DNA of 64,000 nucleotides from Perognathus longimembris pacificus (GCF_023159225.1 NC_063172.1:63174828-63238827); one strand, 5' to 3'; shown: positions 1 to 13,268, counted from the first letter of the stretch. The notes: generated by a model not told the origin, from the sequence alone. Program-made: numbers and translations.

Positions 1-63
1 GATGTTGAAGGGATATGGCTACTTTTTAGTGAAGAGGTTGTCTCAGAAGAAGATGCTGAGCCA

Positions 64-294
64 AGGTTGGGGATATGGCCTAGTGGCAAGAGTGCCGGCC
101 TCGTATACATGAAGCCCTGTGTTTGATTCCCCAGCACCACATATATATAGAGAGAGAAAAGGCCAGAAGTGGCGCTGTGGCTCAAGTGGCAGAGTGCTAG
201 CCTTGAGTAAAAAGAAGCCAGGGACAGTGCTCAGGCCCTGAGTCCAAGGCCCAGGACTGGCAAAAAAAAAAAAAAAGAAGAAGAAGAAGAAGAT
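64..294 (+). mobile_element. dimeric ID-derived SINE (IDL-Geo type)
   Basis: The first half carries a Pol III A box (TGGCCTAGTGG) and a slightly decayed B box (GTTTGATTCC). The second half runs from GGCCAGAAGTGGCGCTGTGG to CCCAGGACTGGC and ends in an A/GAA-rich tail. An agaagaagat-like sequence precedes the element (about 45-55) and recurs after the tail, so a target-site duplication is plausible but blurred by the GAA repeat. The head is slightly diverged, so this is not among the youngest copies. Confidence 0.85.
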
Positions 295-1107
295 ATGCGA
301 TCACTTTGCAAGACAGTTTGGCACTTTCTTACAAAACTAAGGTTTCTTTTATCACACAATTGAGTGATGAAGCTCCTTCATATTCACCAATGGAGCTGAG
401 AAATTAGTTCCACACAAAAACACAGATGTTTACAGACGCTTTACTCATAATTTCTAAAACTTGGAAAACAAAACAAGATGTCCTGTGGTAGATGAATGGA
501 TAATAAACTAGTAATCCAGATAATTGCATTATTATTTTGTGCTTAAGAAAATGAACTATCTACTTATGAAAAGTGAATGCATATGACGAAGCAAAATAAG
601 CCATACTGTAAAGGCTACATGTTGTATGATTATGTCTATCTGATACTTTGAAAAAGGCAAAATTATGGAGACAGTCTCAGCTCGGGAGGTGGGGGGGGAG
701 GGAGGACATGAGCGAGTACAGCAGACAGGGAAGGCGGTGCGCCTAATCAGGGCGGCACAGCATGGTAGATATATGTCATCATGCCTCTGCCCAAACACAG
801 AACTTCTGACAAGAATATGGCTTTGTGTAACAATAGAGTGCTACTGTACAGTCATCAAAAGGTACTGCTTGGGCGGGGGATGCGGACAGTGGCGAAGCTT
901 ATGATTATATATGGGAAATCTATGGTACCTGCTGTTATCCCAGCTACACATGAGGAAGAGATGGGAGGGTCACAGTTTGAAGCTAGCCCAAACAAACATG
1001 CAAGATCCGATCTGAAAATAAACTGACATTAGAAGGGCTGAAGCATAACTGAAGTGATAGTGCAGTTGTTTGTGAAGTACAAGGCTCTGACTTCCAACCC
1101 TAAGACC

Positions 1108-1111
<4 letters not shown>
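295..1111. other. non-genic stretch with one SINE fragment
   Basis: No coding potential was recognised. About 920-1024 resembles the left, 7SL/B1-like part of the other local SINE family (tgttatcccagctacacatgagg, then tttgaagctagccc), strongly decayed. The rest is unique AT-rich sequence. Short ORFs here show no known motif. Confidence 0.5.
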
Positions 1112-1155
<44 letters not shown>

Positions 1156-1178
1156 GACACACACACACACACACACAC
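1112..1178. repeat. composite (CT)n(CA)n microsatellite
   Basis: About 30 bases of CT repeats pass directly into about 38 bases of CA repeats with one GA interruption. Read on the minus strand it is (TG)n followed by (AG)n. Confidence 0.97.
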
Positions 1179-2523
1179 TCGCAGACTGAAGAAGAAAGTA
1201 GATGCCCCTCCCCATACGGGGGCTACCTTGGGTGGCTTTTGGGCAGAGGGCAAAGTTAAAATGGTGATCCTACATAATGTCTGCCGGAGTTCTCCCGTAA
1301 ACTCAGCTTCACCTAGAAGGAAGCAATTGCCGAAGCAAAGCAGGAACCACGACAGCCCTGCGGAGGGCGCTAAGAGCCATTTAGTAACCACTGATTTGCC
1401 AACTAAATAACATTGCCGTTTGTGCCTGAGGCTAAAGAACTGCTGTCACTGCTTGCCATGTGGGTTTCACTTGGAGATATGGGACACACGGGTCAGGAGT
1501 CCTTCCTCTTGCCACACTGCCAGGGAAGGAGTAGAAATTGCATCATGACTCCAGCCTAGCTCCCACCGGGGTTACCCCATCCCTCCCCCCACATGCTGAC
1601 TCCACAGTCCCGTCCCCCCCCCCCCACAATTGCAAAGGCTGGGAGCTGAGGGTCAAGTACTCCATGAGGCTTTGTGAAGGTTTGGCAAGAACTCAGCAGT
1701 GACCCAAGGGGAAAGGGCTAGCAAAAACAGACTTACCCACAGGAAGGAAAATAACAGCACCAACTCACACCGCTAGGAAAGGGAGACGGGATTCGAGAGG
1801 ACACAGCAGGGAACTCAGTTAAACTTTTGTCAAAACCATGAGTGGTGTATGTCCATCAAACTGGTTAGCAACTGGGTAATAGGAAAATGAAGCTCCATGT
1901 AGCAGTAATTCTTCTCCTAAAACTAATTAGACTAAGGCAGTTTATCAAATAGAGGTAACAGCTGAATTCTAGGACTGAGCTGTACAGAAGTAGAGCCAAA
2001 TCTGACGATCCTAGAAATTTCCATGAAGATGCCCCGTGATGCCGTGAAGAGAGACTTGATAAAGAAAATCAGCCCTGAACTCTGCCCATCCCTTTTAAGC
2101 AATCTTTTCTAAGACTTCCAAATGAGAGCTTGACTCCTCTTTTCTTTCTCGACTTCTCTGATTGCCTTTGCTGGAAGCTCATTTTTCCTTCACAAAAATT
2201 GCTCCATGCTATGTGGTCACTGCTGATTGCGTGGCTGTGCCCACCACTAAATGCTGATCGACAGAGGAGACTAATCCCACTTCAGGCTGCCACTGCTGCC
2301 ACTCAAGAGGCCCTGACTGCGAGGCCTCTGTGCCTACAAGTCCAGGCCTTCGGGAAACCCATTCCCGACCATCAGGCTGTGGGACGGATGTAGAGAGGGG
2401 TAGGTCTGTCTCTCTTTCCTGAGAACAGCTCCTTTGTGCCAGTAGCCCTGTATATACATTAGTTTCATATCAGACCATACTGCATTGACAGTATCTAGAT
2501 CAGACCCTATTAGGAAATATAAG

Positions 2524-2524
<1 letters not shown>
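1179..2524. other. unique sequence without a gene
   Basis: Mixed-composition sequence with an oligo-C run at about 1613-1626. I see no splice-flanked conserved reading frame, RNA gene or clear transposon here. Confidence 0.5.

Positions 2525-2602
<78 letters not shown>
2525..2602. repeat. composite (TG)n(AG)n microsatellite
   Basis: About 20 TG units are followed without a gap by about 19 AG units, then by ttgggagggaggg. The order is the same as in the minus-strand reading of 1112-1178. Confidence 0.97.
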
Positions 2603-2606
<4 letters not shown>

Positions 2607-2649
2607 GGAGGGAGGGAGGAAGTTGCTTTTAAATTTAGAGAACAACAAT

Positions 2650-2770
2650 CACTGCTCTGGTCGCTCATCCCTGTAATTCTTGCTACTCAACAGGATGAGA
2701 CCTAAGGTTCATGGTTCAAAGCCAGCTTTGGCAGAAAAGCTGGAGAGAATTATATCCATTTAACCAGAAA
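2650..2770 (+). mobile_element. SINE fragment, left part of the B1/ID-type dimer
   Basis: Contains ctggtcgctcatccctgtaa, a gctactcaacaggatgagacc segment and ttcaaagccagctttggcag. These are the hallmarks of the left monomer seen better preserved at 13043 and 55975. It is truncated before the ID-like half. Confidence 0.6.
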
Positions 2771-4575
2771 AAACAAAATCACCACCCATGTGCTAACAAG
2801 CTATGTATGTCTGGAGGAACGTAAAGGTGAATAAAAGGGAAGCTCTCTCATTAGTTCTCGATCAGCTAAGGCTGAATGTCATCTACACAGACAGAGCAAC
2901 AAGCTCTGTCAGATCCTCCTCGCTGTCCCCCACAGTGGCTGAGCTGTTTCCACAGAGAAGAATGAGCGTGTGCCCATTACCGAGCATGGGGTCCCAGTTC
3001 TCCAGCAGCAGCAGTGGGCCCTGGAAATGGACGGCCCTTTGGGGAGGCATTACCTGGCCCCCACGAGCACTGTGAGCACCTCGGCTGGCCCCGAGGAGAG
3101 ACGGGCTTCCCCGCCTGCCTTCCTTAGCAAAGCAGCAGCTGCATTAGGACTCCCTCCCCTCCCTGGCTTTAGAGTGCTTTCCCTTTCACGGCCATTAGTA
3201 ACTTTCCCATCCATCATGAGCAATGATTTCACCATTTCAGGGACTACGTACGGTAAGAGCTCATGCTAATGTGTGGTCATTTGACGGTGACCGTGTAGCA
3301 ATGACATGTCTGGATTTGTATGGCTGAGGTGGCTTGATCTCCTGACGATGACAGGTGTCAGTTGCCAGTCCTTGGACTTGGACCTCTCTCCATTCTGGGA
3401 AGCCATGATATCACCACCAGTGAACACACGCGAGGGCCAGGTGACCCCCAGGACTGGAGGTCCAGCATCGTCCTGTCTCACTGGGGACACAGACGTGTCT
3501 TCTGCCATGTGACCTCACTCTGTTCCCAGAATGTTATGAAGCCTTCTTCTCATGCTGCCTTGTGAACATAAGAATTATTTTCCAAGATGAGGAAGCCCAT
3601 ATCCGAGCAGTACCCCCCGACGCAGAACTCAGAGTGGCTACTCTGAGATGCCCTCAGCTCTCACCAATCCCACCACTAACTAAGAAGCTCTCCTTTACCT
3701 GTCATGTGAGCTCGAACCTAGAAGGACTTTATGTACTCGTTGGCTCGGGGAACGCCACTGCCCTTTCTGACTTAGAGATTTTCTAAAACTCTAAAATCTC
3801 CTCATAATGAACCCAACTCTTTATCTTTCCACTTAAATCCCTGCCAAAAATTCAAAATGGCAATAGGAACAGACAGGTGGACGTGTAATTCACACACAAA
3901 GAATCCAGAGAGCGGAGGAAACACTGTAGGAAGGTAGGAGAGAGCCATGATGTCGAGGATGGAGCCCTCTGTTTTCTCGAGAATGGCTACCAAGATAAGG
4001 TGAACTTGGAGGTTGAGAAAGTCTTAACTGTTTCAAATTATGACTACATAATCCATTTCATACCATAGTATAGTTACTGAACTGAGCAGAAAAGAAGTGT
4101 CTAGATGGAGATCTAAGCTTATTATGGACACGGTCTTTTGTGTTGTAATGCTGGTAATGTGGGAGTTGGAGGGATACCACGTTCATGGTCGGGTGGAGCG
4201 ACTGGAGGATGGTGAGTCGTGGAGCTGGAGGTCAGCAGCTGCGTATGGGCCACAGCTGGTCACATGAGTGGCGTTGGTAGCCGGATGGGAAAGCAATATG
4301 CCTGAGGAGAGGTGAAAATCTTCCCGGAGACAAAATGCAGCTGGATCTTGGAAGGTGAGATCTGGATCAGCAAAGACCTCACCACAGAGGAACCCTGAGA
4401 GGTGATGTATGTGACAAGTATTTGTTAAATACGAATTGTGCAGCATGTACTGTGTGGGTGTTGGTTTTGTGCAAGGATCGTAATTCAGAACCTCACATTC
4501 CCAAGGCTTCCTGATTAGGACTCATCAGGAATATGCAGAGTTTGTGCCAAAATCATAGACTGAACATGCGAGTAT
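2771..4575. other. unique sequence without a recognised gene
   Basis: Several short overlapping ORFs exist (for example 2970-3269 on plus and 4183-4446 on minus). None shows a recognisable domain, a start context or splice signals consistent with a gene. I see no repeat that I can name. Confidence 0.45.
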
Positions 4576-4860
4576 ACATTAGGCAGGGTTCCCCAAAGAA
4601 ATAGAATCACTAGCATCCATTTCAAGGTATGGAGATATGCAGAGAAGAACAGATGGACGGATGGACAGACAGACAGACAGACAGACAGATGGGGAGCAGG
4701 TGTAAGATTTTTAATAAGTTGCCTCACACAATTATGGAGACTGGCATGTCCAAAACCTGCAGGTCAGGTTGGACATCAAGGGAAGATAGAAAATTGTAGT
4801 TGGAATCCGAAGGCAATTTTCAGGTCAAATTTCTTCTCCCTTGGGAATTTCTTTCCCTCA
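4576..4860. mobile_element. ancient interspersed repeat, family not assigned
   Basis: The opening aggcagggttccccaaagaa and the later ttgcctcacacaattatgg with catgtccaaaacctgcaggt match a widely dispersed mammalian repeat pattern (ggttcyccagagaaacagaa, then ggctcacacaattatggagg). A GACA microsatellite (4664-4689) has grown inside it. I cannot name the family with certainty. Confidence 0.5.
4664..4689. repeat. (GACA)n microsatellite
   Basis: Six tandem GACA/ACAG units preceded by imperfect GGAC units. Confidence 0.9.
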
Positions 4861-6493
4861 GGAACTTTGTAGACTTTTTCTCTTCGGGGCCTCGGCTGAG
4901 ACCCACACATGTGCGTGACACAACATCTACTGATTTAAATTCGAATCTCATCCAGAAGATACCATCACAGTGACATTTAAAATGGCATTTGAACGAGTAT
5001 CAGGGCACTGTGGCCTAGCCAAGTTGACACATGAAATTAATCATCACAGGGAAGGGTGTATGGAAGAGAAATGGGCCCCGGATTAGGTGATATGAAAGCC
5101 AGACAAGGCCAATGCTTAAGCAGTCCACAACAAGATGCTGGAAGATTAGGCCAGGGTTATGGCTGATAGGCGCTATGCACCTCTGTCCTCTACCTCTGAT
5201 GCACCCAGTAGGGATGACCCCAACTCTCACCGCCACAACTGCTGTGGGATGGGCACTTTCTCCCCGGAAACTGGCCCCATCCTTTGAAGCCCAACTGCCA
5301 CGCTCATCTGCAAAGCACGACAGTCGACTATTCCAGCTCTCTGATTGCTACGGTTAGACAGGAGCAAGGAGATGCAGAAGTTGGTTTGCATTTCAAAAGG
5401 CCCCGGAAGAAGAGGAAGGATTGTCATTTTTAGTGTTTTACTTGTTTAAAGCCAATTCACGTTTTATTTTCTAGGTCGAAATAAGTAATGCCATTGACTT
5501 GGAAACGCGGCTGCTGGATTTGACCTAGGGAGCCGAAGCACCATCGAGGGCCAACGCTGTGGAACCGACTGGACTCGTACCACCTCCCTCCCAGACAGCG
5601 CCTGGGCCTCCTGCCCTCCACGAGTCGCCCAGTTCTTCACTCAGTCTGTGTACTATTAGCAGTGTTCAGTTAGATGAGTTCTAGGTGCTCGGGTGGCTAT
5701 GTGTTTTAGTCATTTCCTTCTTATATGAGCACTTGTTAATTGTAAACAAAAATTGGTTTTTAATTTTTTAACACTATCCAATAGGAGGCATGCAAAATGA
5801 TTTAAAGGAAAAAAAAAAAAAAACCTGTGGGGAAAAAAAATCTTCTACCAATCGTTTCTAAGAGAAACATTGGCGTGTGTTGTTGGGGTGTGGCGTCAGC
5901 AAGGCCAGCAGCTCAAGTTCCAGACCCCAAGGATTCGCAGTGGATGGTGTTGCCCGGGACGTGAGAGACAAAGGTAAACCGAGGCAGCTCATTCGTGAGC
6001 AGAAAAGACGGACCATAGTCTCAACACGACAAGATAAAACGTGTTCTCAAGCTACTAAACAGTATTGGGGCAATCTGAATGTCCGTGTTCAGGCCTGGTA
6101 TCGTGTTCCTCCAGTGTTCTGAGATATGTACAGATCTTGGATACAGGAAAGAGTGAAGTGATTAATGGATGCCCCCCCCCCCTTCCTTTTCAGAGAAAAC
6201 ATGGGTCAGGTCCCTATTTCTGCTCTGTCTCCCACCCCACACAATGATGTCAACCCTAAACACTGCCGCCCAGGCTGCGGGAGAAATCACTCATCAATCT
6301 AAAGTCAGAAACTTCACTCTGGAAATAGTCGAAGGGAACAACAAAAAAAAAATCACAGAATTCTCTATAAATATTTCTCAAGAAAACATCCATGTGACTT
6401 TTCTTCCTGCTACTCTATCCCAGTACTAAGAAGCGAGTCCATGACATACAGTTTTCTGGAGGGAAAAAAACACAACTAGCTTATACTCACATC
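4861..6493. other. unique sequence with a CpG-rich patch
   Basis: A block at about 5490-5640 is GC-rich with several CpGs and is preceded by ttttattttctag, a good polypyrimidine-AG. The reading frame after it closes quickly. Homopolymers include an A run at about 5810-5823 and a C run at about 6172-6181. No gene could be assigned. Confidence 0.45.
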
Positions 6494-6731
6494 AAAATTG
6501 TTTATTGTTGTTGTTCTTGTTGTCGTTCTTATTTTGGTGCTGGGGCTGGGGTTTGAACCTAGGGCCCCGCAGCGCTTTCGCTGGATGGATTTCTCCCTGG
6601 CACTCCACCACTTGAGCCCCAGCTGCGCTTTTCTCACAGACTTGTTTGCCTAGGCTGCCTGGATATTGTGATCCTCCGCTCCCCATCTTCTTAGTAGCTA
6701 GGATGACAGGTGTGAGCCACCAGCACCAAGC
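6494..6731 (-). mobile_element. antisense B1/ID-type dimeric SINE
   Basis: The minus strand reads from gtggctcacacctgtcatcc through gtggagtgcc to the ID-like end, with a TTG-rich reversed tail at 6500-6530. The plus strand shows aggtgtgagccaccagcacc, the reverse of the SINE head. Moderately diverged. Confidence 0.75.
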
Positions 6732-9056
6732 TTTGCATAATTGTATTTTTAATTGGAATAATATTTACATATGGTGAAATGTACAGATATGAAGAATACA
6801 ATATGAATAATTCTGGAAAAAAGTGCACACACCCACATAACCAATGTCTCAGTCAAATGATAGACCGTTTCTATCACTTTAGAAAGGTCCCTCCTTCCCA
6901 CTTGTCAATCAATTGCCGCATTCCCATAGTCAACCAGGGTGCTGCTCTTCATCATTGATTAATACAGGGCCAACTCTTCTTAATACGTGTCACCTCACTT
7001 GTTTACACCTCTTCGTTATTTTTCATTCTCTATAACAACAAAAGCTCCCCCCAGGCTACAGAGTTGAGCATAAGTGCTATGTGTAGTAGACAGGGTCCTT
7101 GATCCTAACTAATTTTTTACATGTATAAAAGCTTCTCCTCCTCTGCCTCCTCCTTTCTTCTTTTGATTTCATGAGACTGTTAAAATTAGATCTTAATGCA
7201 AAACTATTGCCCTGGTTGTACAAGTTCCTGACAACCGCAGTGGCTTCCTGGAAGTTTGTTCTATGCTCACTGACCTTGGCATTGTGTCCATTGGGTCAAC
7301 TGACCCTCATTAACTTTCATTCATCACATGCCATCCTACTGAAGAAACCCAGATTCAAAATGAAGAAGACCTAACTAAGCCTTAAGGTTGAAAAAAATCC
7401 AAGCCACCATTCTGCCGTTGAGGAGGCTGAAACCTATGGCTTTGAGGAACTTCCCCAGGGCCCTGTGTTTGTATAGAAGGATGAGCACTGTGGCCATGGG
7501 AAAAGAACATGGAGGACACAGAGAGGGGTTGGGTCCCATTTTACCACCCTGACCTTGGGACCTGATAGCTCAGCACTAGAGTTTTCCTCATCTATCAAGT
7601 GAAGCCATCTTCTAAAGAGGAATTCTACTTTCCAAAGGCAAGGTGAGCACTTGATTTTAAAATGTAAGTAATATTCCATCTACTGTGAAGCTATCAGAGC
7701 AGTGGGTTCGTCCTAGGCTGGATTTCTTGTGATCCACTCAAAATACCCCACAGTAAAAACAATTGCTTCTGTTTCCTAAAAAGTAGCAGGATAAAAAGTT
7801 GCCCGTGTTTAAACAATTCAAATGAATGCAGATTAAAAATCTCATTTGAATTAAAAGATAAATGTATTCATATTCCAAAATTCATACATCATGTTATTAT
7901 TGCAAAAGCTTAGAAAATTCGAAACGTATCCAAAAAATCAACAAAGCAGATGGATAATGGTACTATTTAAATACTTTAAATTGCCATTTCATTGTTTGCA
8001 ATGAAATGAGAAAACTCAAGTAAAAACATGGTTAACATTGTATAAAAATAGTACCATACAACATTTTGTTTCTCTTTTTTTTTCCTATGAATTTCGTTGT
8101 GCTTCTTAGAAATTGTCTAACTGCAGATAACTGATTGAAGAGTATCTTTACCTGAGAGATTACTGTGGCCCTTGCGGTGATCTTCCTCCACTTCCATAAT
8201 GAATTTAGAGCTTTCAGCAATTCCCAGTGAATGTTCTGCAAGAATCTACCACTCATCAGAAATAAGTTAGAATGACTTCACAAGGAATCTTCTTCCTCCT
8301 CATCTCTTATGTTTCTGGCCGCTACTTAGTGGCTCTGCTTACTTATGACAAGGATGTAAAATAAGGGCAGGGTTGGGCACTAACATTTGGCAGTTACTGG
8401 CTAATCTTGTAAATTTCAACACGGCAGCAGATGCCCAGGGATGAGTTGTTTCAGTTCTTGCTTTTGCCATATCCAAGAAATCTCAAGATCTTTAAAAATA
8501 AAACTCCATGTGAGTAAATCTTCGAGAATCATTACCTCCCACTGATCATATAATGTGAGGTATACATTATGTTTTGAAGGTGTCCCCAAAACAAAACATA
8601 TATCCATACCTCCCCAAATTTGGGAAGTACTTGGCTCATTTGTTCGAAAAACTTATTCTATCAAAATCTTGACTCATTTGCTTTTTCCTGCAGAAAAAAA
8701 AAATCCCTATTATTCCTATAGACATCACTAAATGAGTGACTCAGCTTCAAGAAGCTGAATCCAACAAAACATGGGAAGACTGCCATCTGTCTCACTTAAT
8801 GAGCGGGACAGTCCTGATGGAGCAGAATTTGTCTTCATTAGAACTAGCTAACATTTACATTGCAGCGCTGAGGAAAAGCATTGTGACTCTGCTAAATCGA
8901 GAAGCAAATAAAACCAAAATTGCTCTTCTCAATCTTTGCAAACTAGAAAGGAATTTTGCCAAGATTAAGCAGACCTTCAATTTTATACTCAATTAAAAAA
9001 TGATGATGTCTCAAATATGGACTCTGTAGACTGGAAATACTCTGGCTGACTATTTT
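6732..9056. other. AT-rich unique sequence without a gene
   Basis: Over 2.3 kb with no recognisable exon, RNA gene or named transposon. ORFs of 60-90 codons occur on both strands but have no similarity I recognise. Confidence 0.45.
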
Positions 9057-9076
9057 GTGTGTATGTATGTGAGTTT

Positions 9077-9114
<38 letters not shown>

Positions 9115-9182
9115 AAGAGACAGAGAAAGGAAAGAAGGAAGGAAGGAAGGAAGGAAGGAAGGAAGGAAGGAAGGAAGGAAGG
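9057..9182. repeat. composite (GT)n(GA)n(GGAA)n microsatellite
   Basis: GTAT/GT repeats pass into a short GA run and then about 14 GGAA/GAAG units. ORFs reading into PSFLPSFL or HTHTHT on the minus strand are products of this repeat. Confidence 0.96.
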
Positions 9183-10064
9183 GACAAAGACAGAGAGATA
9201 TATACAAGACACAGGGTATAGAAAACTAAGAAGAAAAAAGAAATAACTATATACAGGATATCATAAGAACCTCTTGTTTCCAATTCATGGAGTTCATGTT
9301 GATATGCTTCATTATATATTGTCTCATGCACTTAGCAAATGGGTTATTGGGTTCTCCTGTTAAAAAACATCATAAGCATATTCTAATTATTACATATATG
9401 GGAAACCATGCAACCTACTTTTTGCTGGGTCTGCCTTACTCTGCTTAATATAATTTTTTTCCAGAGCAAGTATACCAGCAAAGTGTAAATGGCAGATCAA
9501 AGTGTCTGTAATGCAAAGTACCCAGACTGAGAGAATATACTTTAATCTAGAGAAATAAAGGTAGTGATACCATGAAGTGATCACATTTTGAAGTTAGTCT
9601 CTAATAATTGTGATTTATTCATATGTCATGAGAAATGCAGGGGAATTTACAGTGACTTCAAGCTTGTAGCCTGAAAACCTTAAGGAGGGAATCCTGAAAT
9701 TGCCATTTACTGACCGAAGACTACAGCAGATATGATTTGACATGAAAAATCAAAATTCTACTTTTGAAACTATTGTTTATGATGCCAATCATATACCTAA
9801 GTGGGGATAATGGAATGATTCTTACTAGTAAATATTATTATTATAAAAAGATACCTTTAAGAAAATTGGTAAGTCGCGGGTCTCAAATTGGATGTTTTTT
9901 TGTCCAGAGGTTTTAGAACCTGGTAGTGAATTAAAAAAACCATGATAAAATAACACATTTTTCCAGGTCTTTCCATTAGAAGGATCCAACTTTAAGAGTC
10001 CCCTTCATTTGGGTTTGAGCAATGTCAGCCCTTAACTCAGGTTTTGTTCTTTTGGTTTTGTTGC
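9183..10064. other. unique AT-rich sequence
   Basis: No gene or named repeat seen. Confidence 0.45.
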
Positions 10065-10104
10065 TGGTGGTGGTGGTGGTGGTGGTGGTGGTGGTGGTGG
10101 TGGT
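10065..10104. repeat. (TGG)n trinucleotide repeat
   Basis: About 13 uninterrupted TGG units followed by TAATGATGG. The flanking poly-Val or poly-Pro ORFs are translations of this repeat. Confidence 0.95.
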
Positions 10105-10777
10105 AATGATGGTGATAGGGTTTTGGTTTTGCTTTGCTTTGTGGGGCTCTTTCTTTCTTCCTTTTTTATGGGGGTGGGGGTGGGGGGGAGTTTCAGCACT
10201 TGGATGGAGGCAGAAAAATCACTTGAACCCCAGAATTTTAGTGCAGCCTGTACCAACAGCAAGATCCCATCTTTATTTTTTTTTTAAAAAAAAAAAAAGC
10301 AACAAAAAACGCAGAGTGGCTGGCTGACTTGTTCACTTACTACTCACACATCTGTACAGACACTTGAAACACTCTGGCACACCTTTCGAAAGAACCGCGT
10401 CTTTCAAAAGCACCTGCGTGCATTGCCTTTGCCCCAGCGCCGTCCAATGGGCCCGGTGTGTTTTCAGTCTGGCCCCAGGCCCCGGGGGCTGCTCTGCCCC
10501 TGGATTCACGTTGGACCTGCAGGGCGGCCCGGGAAGGTACCTGCCCTGCTGACTTAGTCCCCTTCATCTCCCCTCCGCTTGCCTCTGAACATCACCGTTA
10601 CCACACCGTGGGCTTTGCTGCTCCCTGTGATTCTTGTCTTCTCAGGTAAAACAAGAAATTCCAGCTATCTAATCATGGTTCCTTGCTTCCCCAAAACCAG
10701 AATAATTGGTTCTGGTTGCTGCCTTCTTCCTTGACTCTTGGTTTAAACATGTGGTCCCACCGATTTGATTTCATCTT

Positions 10778-10812
<35 letters not shown>

Positions 10813-11698
10813 TTGGCCAAGGGCCATGGTGATAGCTTACTTTTCTTTCTTTGTTTTTCACCATCTCCCTGGATAACCCAGGTTTCCCTGAAATCATGAT
10901 CCCCCCCCACATCAGTGCTAGATTCACAGCTCTCAGTCCACAGCCAAGCAAGGCAGTGTCCATTCACTTGAGCTTCCAAAACCTGGTTTTCCCAGGAAAG
11001 TGACCGTGCAAATAACTCCTTAGACTTCCTCGTTATCGGACTCGCCATTGCATTTCTTCTAAGACTCTTTGTGTGTCTTTTTCACTAGTTTATGGATTTT
11101 TCTTTTCCCTGTATGGTTTCTTTCATCTACTTTTAAACTAAAAATAGCAGTCCGTTGAAGTTTTACAAAGTACTTTACTACAATTACCTATCTGTAGAGT
11201 ACCTAATCACTGTAATTATGACTACTGAATGCAGACAATGACAATGCACGCAAATGCTGACAAGTTTTCTTGTACCTTTAGTAAAGCCTGCTTTGTCTTA
11301 CAGAGCCCTTTCTTTGTAGTATCCAGAGTTTTTATTATTATAAACTGTCATCCTTTAATCCATTTACTCTGCCTATATTCACAAGTATTTATTTTGTTCT
11401 TCTTTCTTTTGTAGTTCATCATTTTTCTATGTCATGTTTCGAAATAAAAATTCTTCTCTGGGCATGATATTATTTTTTCAGCCAACAAATTCATTAACTT
11501 TAGAGAATGGAATCTAGAGCAATTCTTGTGACATATTTAAATTATTCCTGTAAGACAAGCAAAGCTCATTACTACCTTTTATTATTTTAAACCACTTGTT
11601 CGATGTAACGGACTTTTTTTTAACTCATTGGCGATTGTTAGGCTCCTTCACATCACAAAGAAATAATCATTGAGTGCAGAACTTAAATCATCTTTTGG
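10105..11698. other. non-genic stretch with a CpG patch and (TTGA)n
   Basis: About 10385-10560 is GC- and CpG-rich (gcgccgtccaatgggcccgg, ggcggcccgggaagg) but has no supported exon. (TTGA)n lies at 10778-10813. A mixed T/A homopolymer lies near 10270-10300. Confidence 0.5.
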
Positions 11699-11795
11699 AG
11701 GGTTATTATTTTTATGTGAACATGCTGAAAACAGAGGGGTTACAGGTACACAAGTCAGACAGAAAGTGCATTTACTTCGGGACAATGTCATCCCT
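11699..11795 (-). mobile_element. L1 3' end fragment, antisense
   Basis: The plus strand shows cagaggggttacaggtacac then aagtcagacag. This is the reverse of the L1 3' UTR end found at 47400-47470 (gtaactgtaacccctctgtacatcacc). Old and short. Confidence 0.5.
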
Positions 11796-13042
11796 TCCCT
11801 TGCGCCCTCCCAATTTTCCTTCCCATCCCACCCGCGAAGTATCTAACGCTCACCCAGGAGTTGGGATCACTGTGCCCTCTGGGAAGTTTCTCTGGGTTTC
11901 CGGCCGGTACTGAGGACTCTGAAGCCCCAGAGCTTGCCTTGTTCTGGGCTCATTCATCTCTGTCAGAAGAGATCTGGGCAGTGACTTCTGGATAGGATTT
12001 AAAAGACAAACCCGGGCTCCTGTTTGATTTCCTCATTTATTTTAGGGCCCATGGCCATCCACCCTCCATGATTATATTCTGCCCTTGTCTCCCATTTCCA
12101 TATTTATAAATATGGGGCTGCCGAATGATTATAACCTTTAAGAAAATTGAGAGTTTTCATTAAAGTTTCCTTGTAAATCTTAGATGCCCCGTGACAGATG
12201 GAGCTGAGAAGGCCAAAGTATTATTAGCATCAGTGATAACTGTAATAAAAATATGTCTCATTTTCTTATACATATATCCCATTTTCCATCTCATAGAACT
12301 CAAAGGAAAGGTGGGTGTGAATACTTCAAAATGTACTTATATCCTTCAGGGATGGAAAATCTGAAGTGCAGCAAATTCGAGTTTACTAGCTTTCTCCATT
12401 TCTGAAGCAAGGTGACTGGCATAGAAGAGCAGAGCTATTTCGCATTGTCTGACAGGTGAGACCCCCCCACTGAGAATTTCTGGTCTGGAAACACTGAGTC
12501 ATTTCTGCCACTGTAGGTTTACCTTTCAGGTTTTTCTGAGACTTTCTGAATGTGACAAGAAGTCTGCTAGCTGGCAGCCTCATCCATCTGCAAGAGAACT
12601 GAGAACAGAAAGAAAGAAAGGCCTCTGGCCTCCCAGCAGAACTCGTACAATCCACACACCAACACTCCTAAATTTTAGTCTCAGGAAAGCTATCCAATCT
12701 ATTGCCGAAATTCTACTTACTGTTAACTGATACAGAACTCCTGGTTTTTCTCCATGGAATAATTGCAAACATAGAACAGATAAGGGGCAGAAAACATGAA
12801 ATGTATATCTTATATGAAAGATTCAAAATACTAAATAGTAACTAAACATACTATCCTTAACTAAGAGAACAGAATGAGGAAACTGCCATAGACTCTAAGT
12901 CACAGTTGTGTGGGTAATACTTGAAGTAAAAATGAATGCACTGAAACAGAGCTCAGGATAATAATGTGCTGCTTCATAAAACAGTATTTTATACACATTA
13001 TGGTGAATTCGGATGATGAATTAGAATGCTCATTTGTCAAAC
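11796..13042. other. unique sequence without a gene
   Basis: Minus-strand ORFs at 12386-12768 show no recognisable domain. No named repeat. Confidence 0.4.
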
Positions 13043-13268
13043 CGGGCTCTGGTGGTGGTTCGTGCCTGTAATCCTAGCTGCTCAGTAGGCTACAATCTGA
13101 GGATTGCTATTCAAAGCCAGCCCAAGCAGAAATGTCCATGGAACCCCTGTCTCCAATTAACCACCTAGAAGCCAAAGTGGGGCTCTAGCTCAAGTGGTAG
13201 AGTGCTAAAGCCTTGAGCAAAAGCTCAGGACTAGTGCCCAGGCCCTGAATTCAACCCCCAGAATGCCC
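13043..13268 (+). mobile_element. B1/ID-type dimeric SINE
   Basis: Nearly full length. The left monomer has ggttcgtgcctgtaatccta and gctgctcagtaggctac, followed by ttaaccacctagaag. The right, ID-like monomer has tagctcaagtggtagagtgc and caggccctgaattcaac. Confidence 0.85.

Noticed and set aside
1029..1410. Overlapping ORFs of about 120 codons on both strands
   Set aside because: Both run through the CT/CA microsatellite and show repeat-derived residue runs; the flanks have no recognisable domain.
4664..4689. Short direct repeats suggestive of a CRISPR-like array
   Set aside because: A simple (GACA)n microsatellite without spacers, in a mammalian genome.
5473..5530. Possible terminal exon after ttttattttctag
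   Set aside because: The open frame after the acceptor is very short and does not match any NKAIN3 ending that I know. Not enough to call an exon.
9050..9331. ORFs with PSFLPSFL and THTHTH repeats
   Set aside because: Pure products of the GT/GA/GGAA microsatellite.
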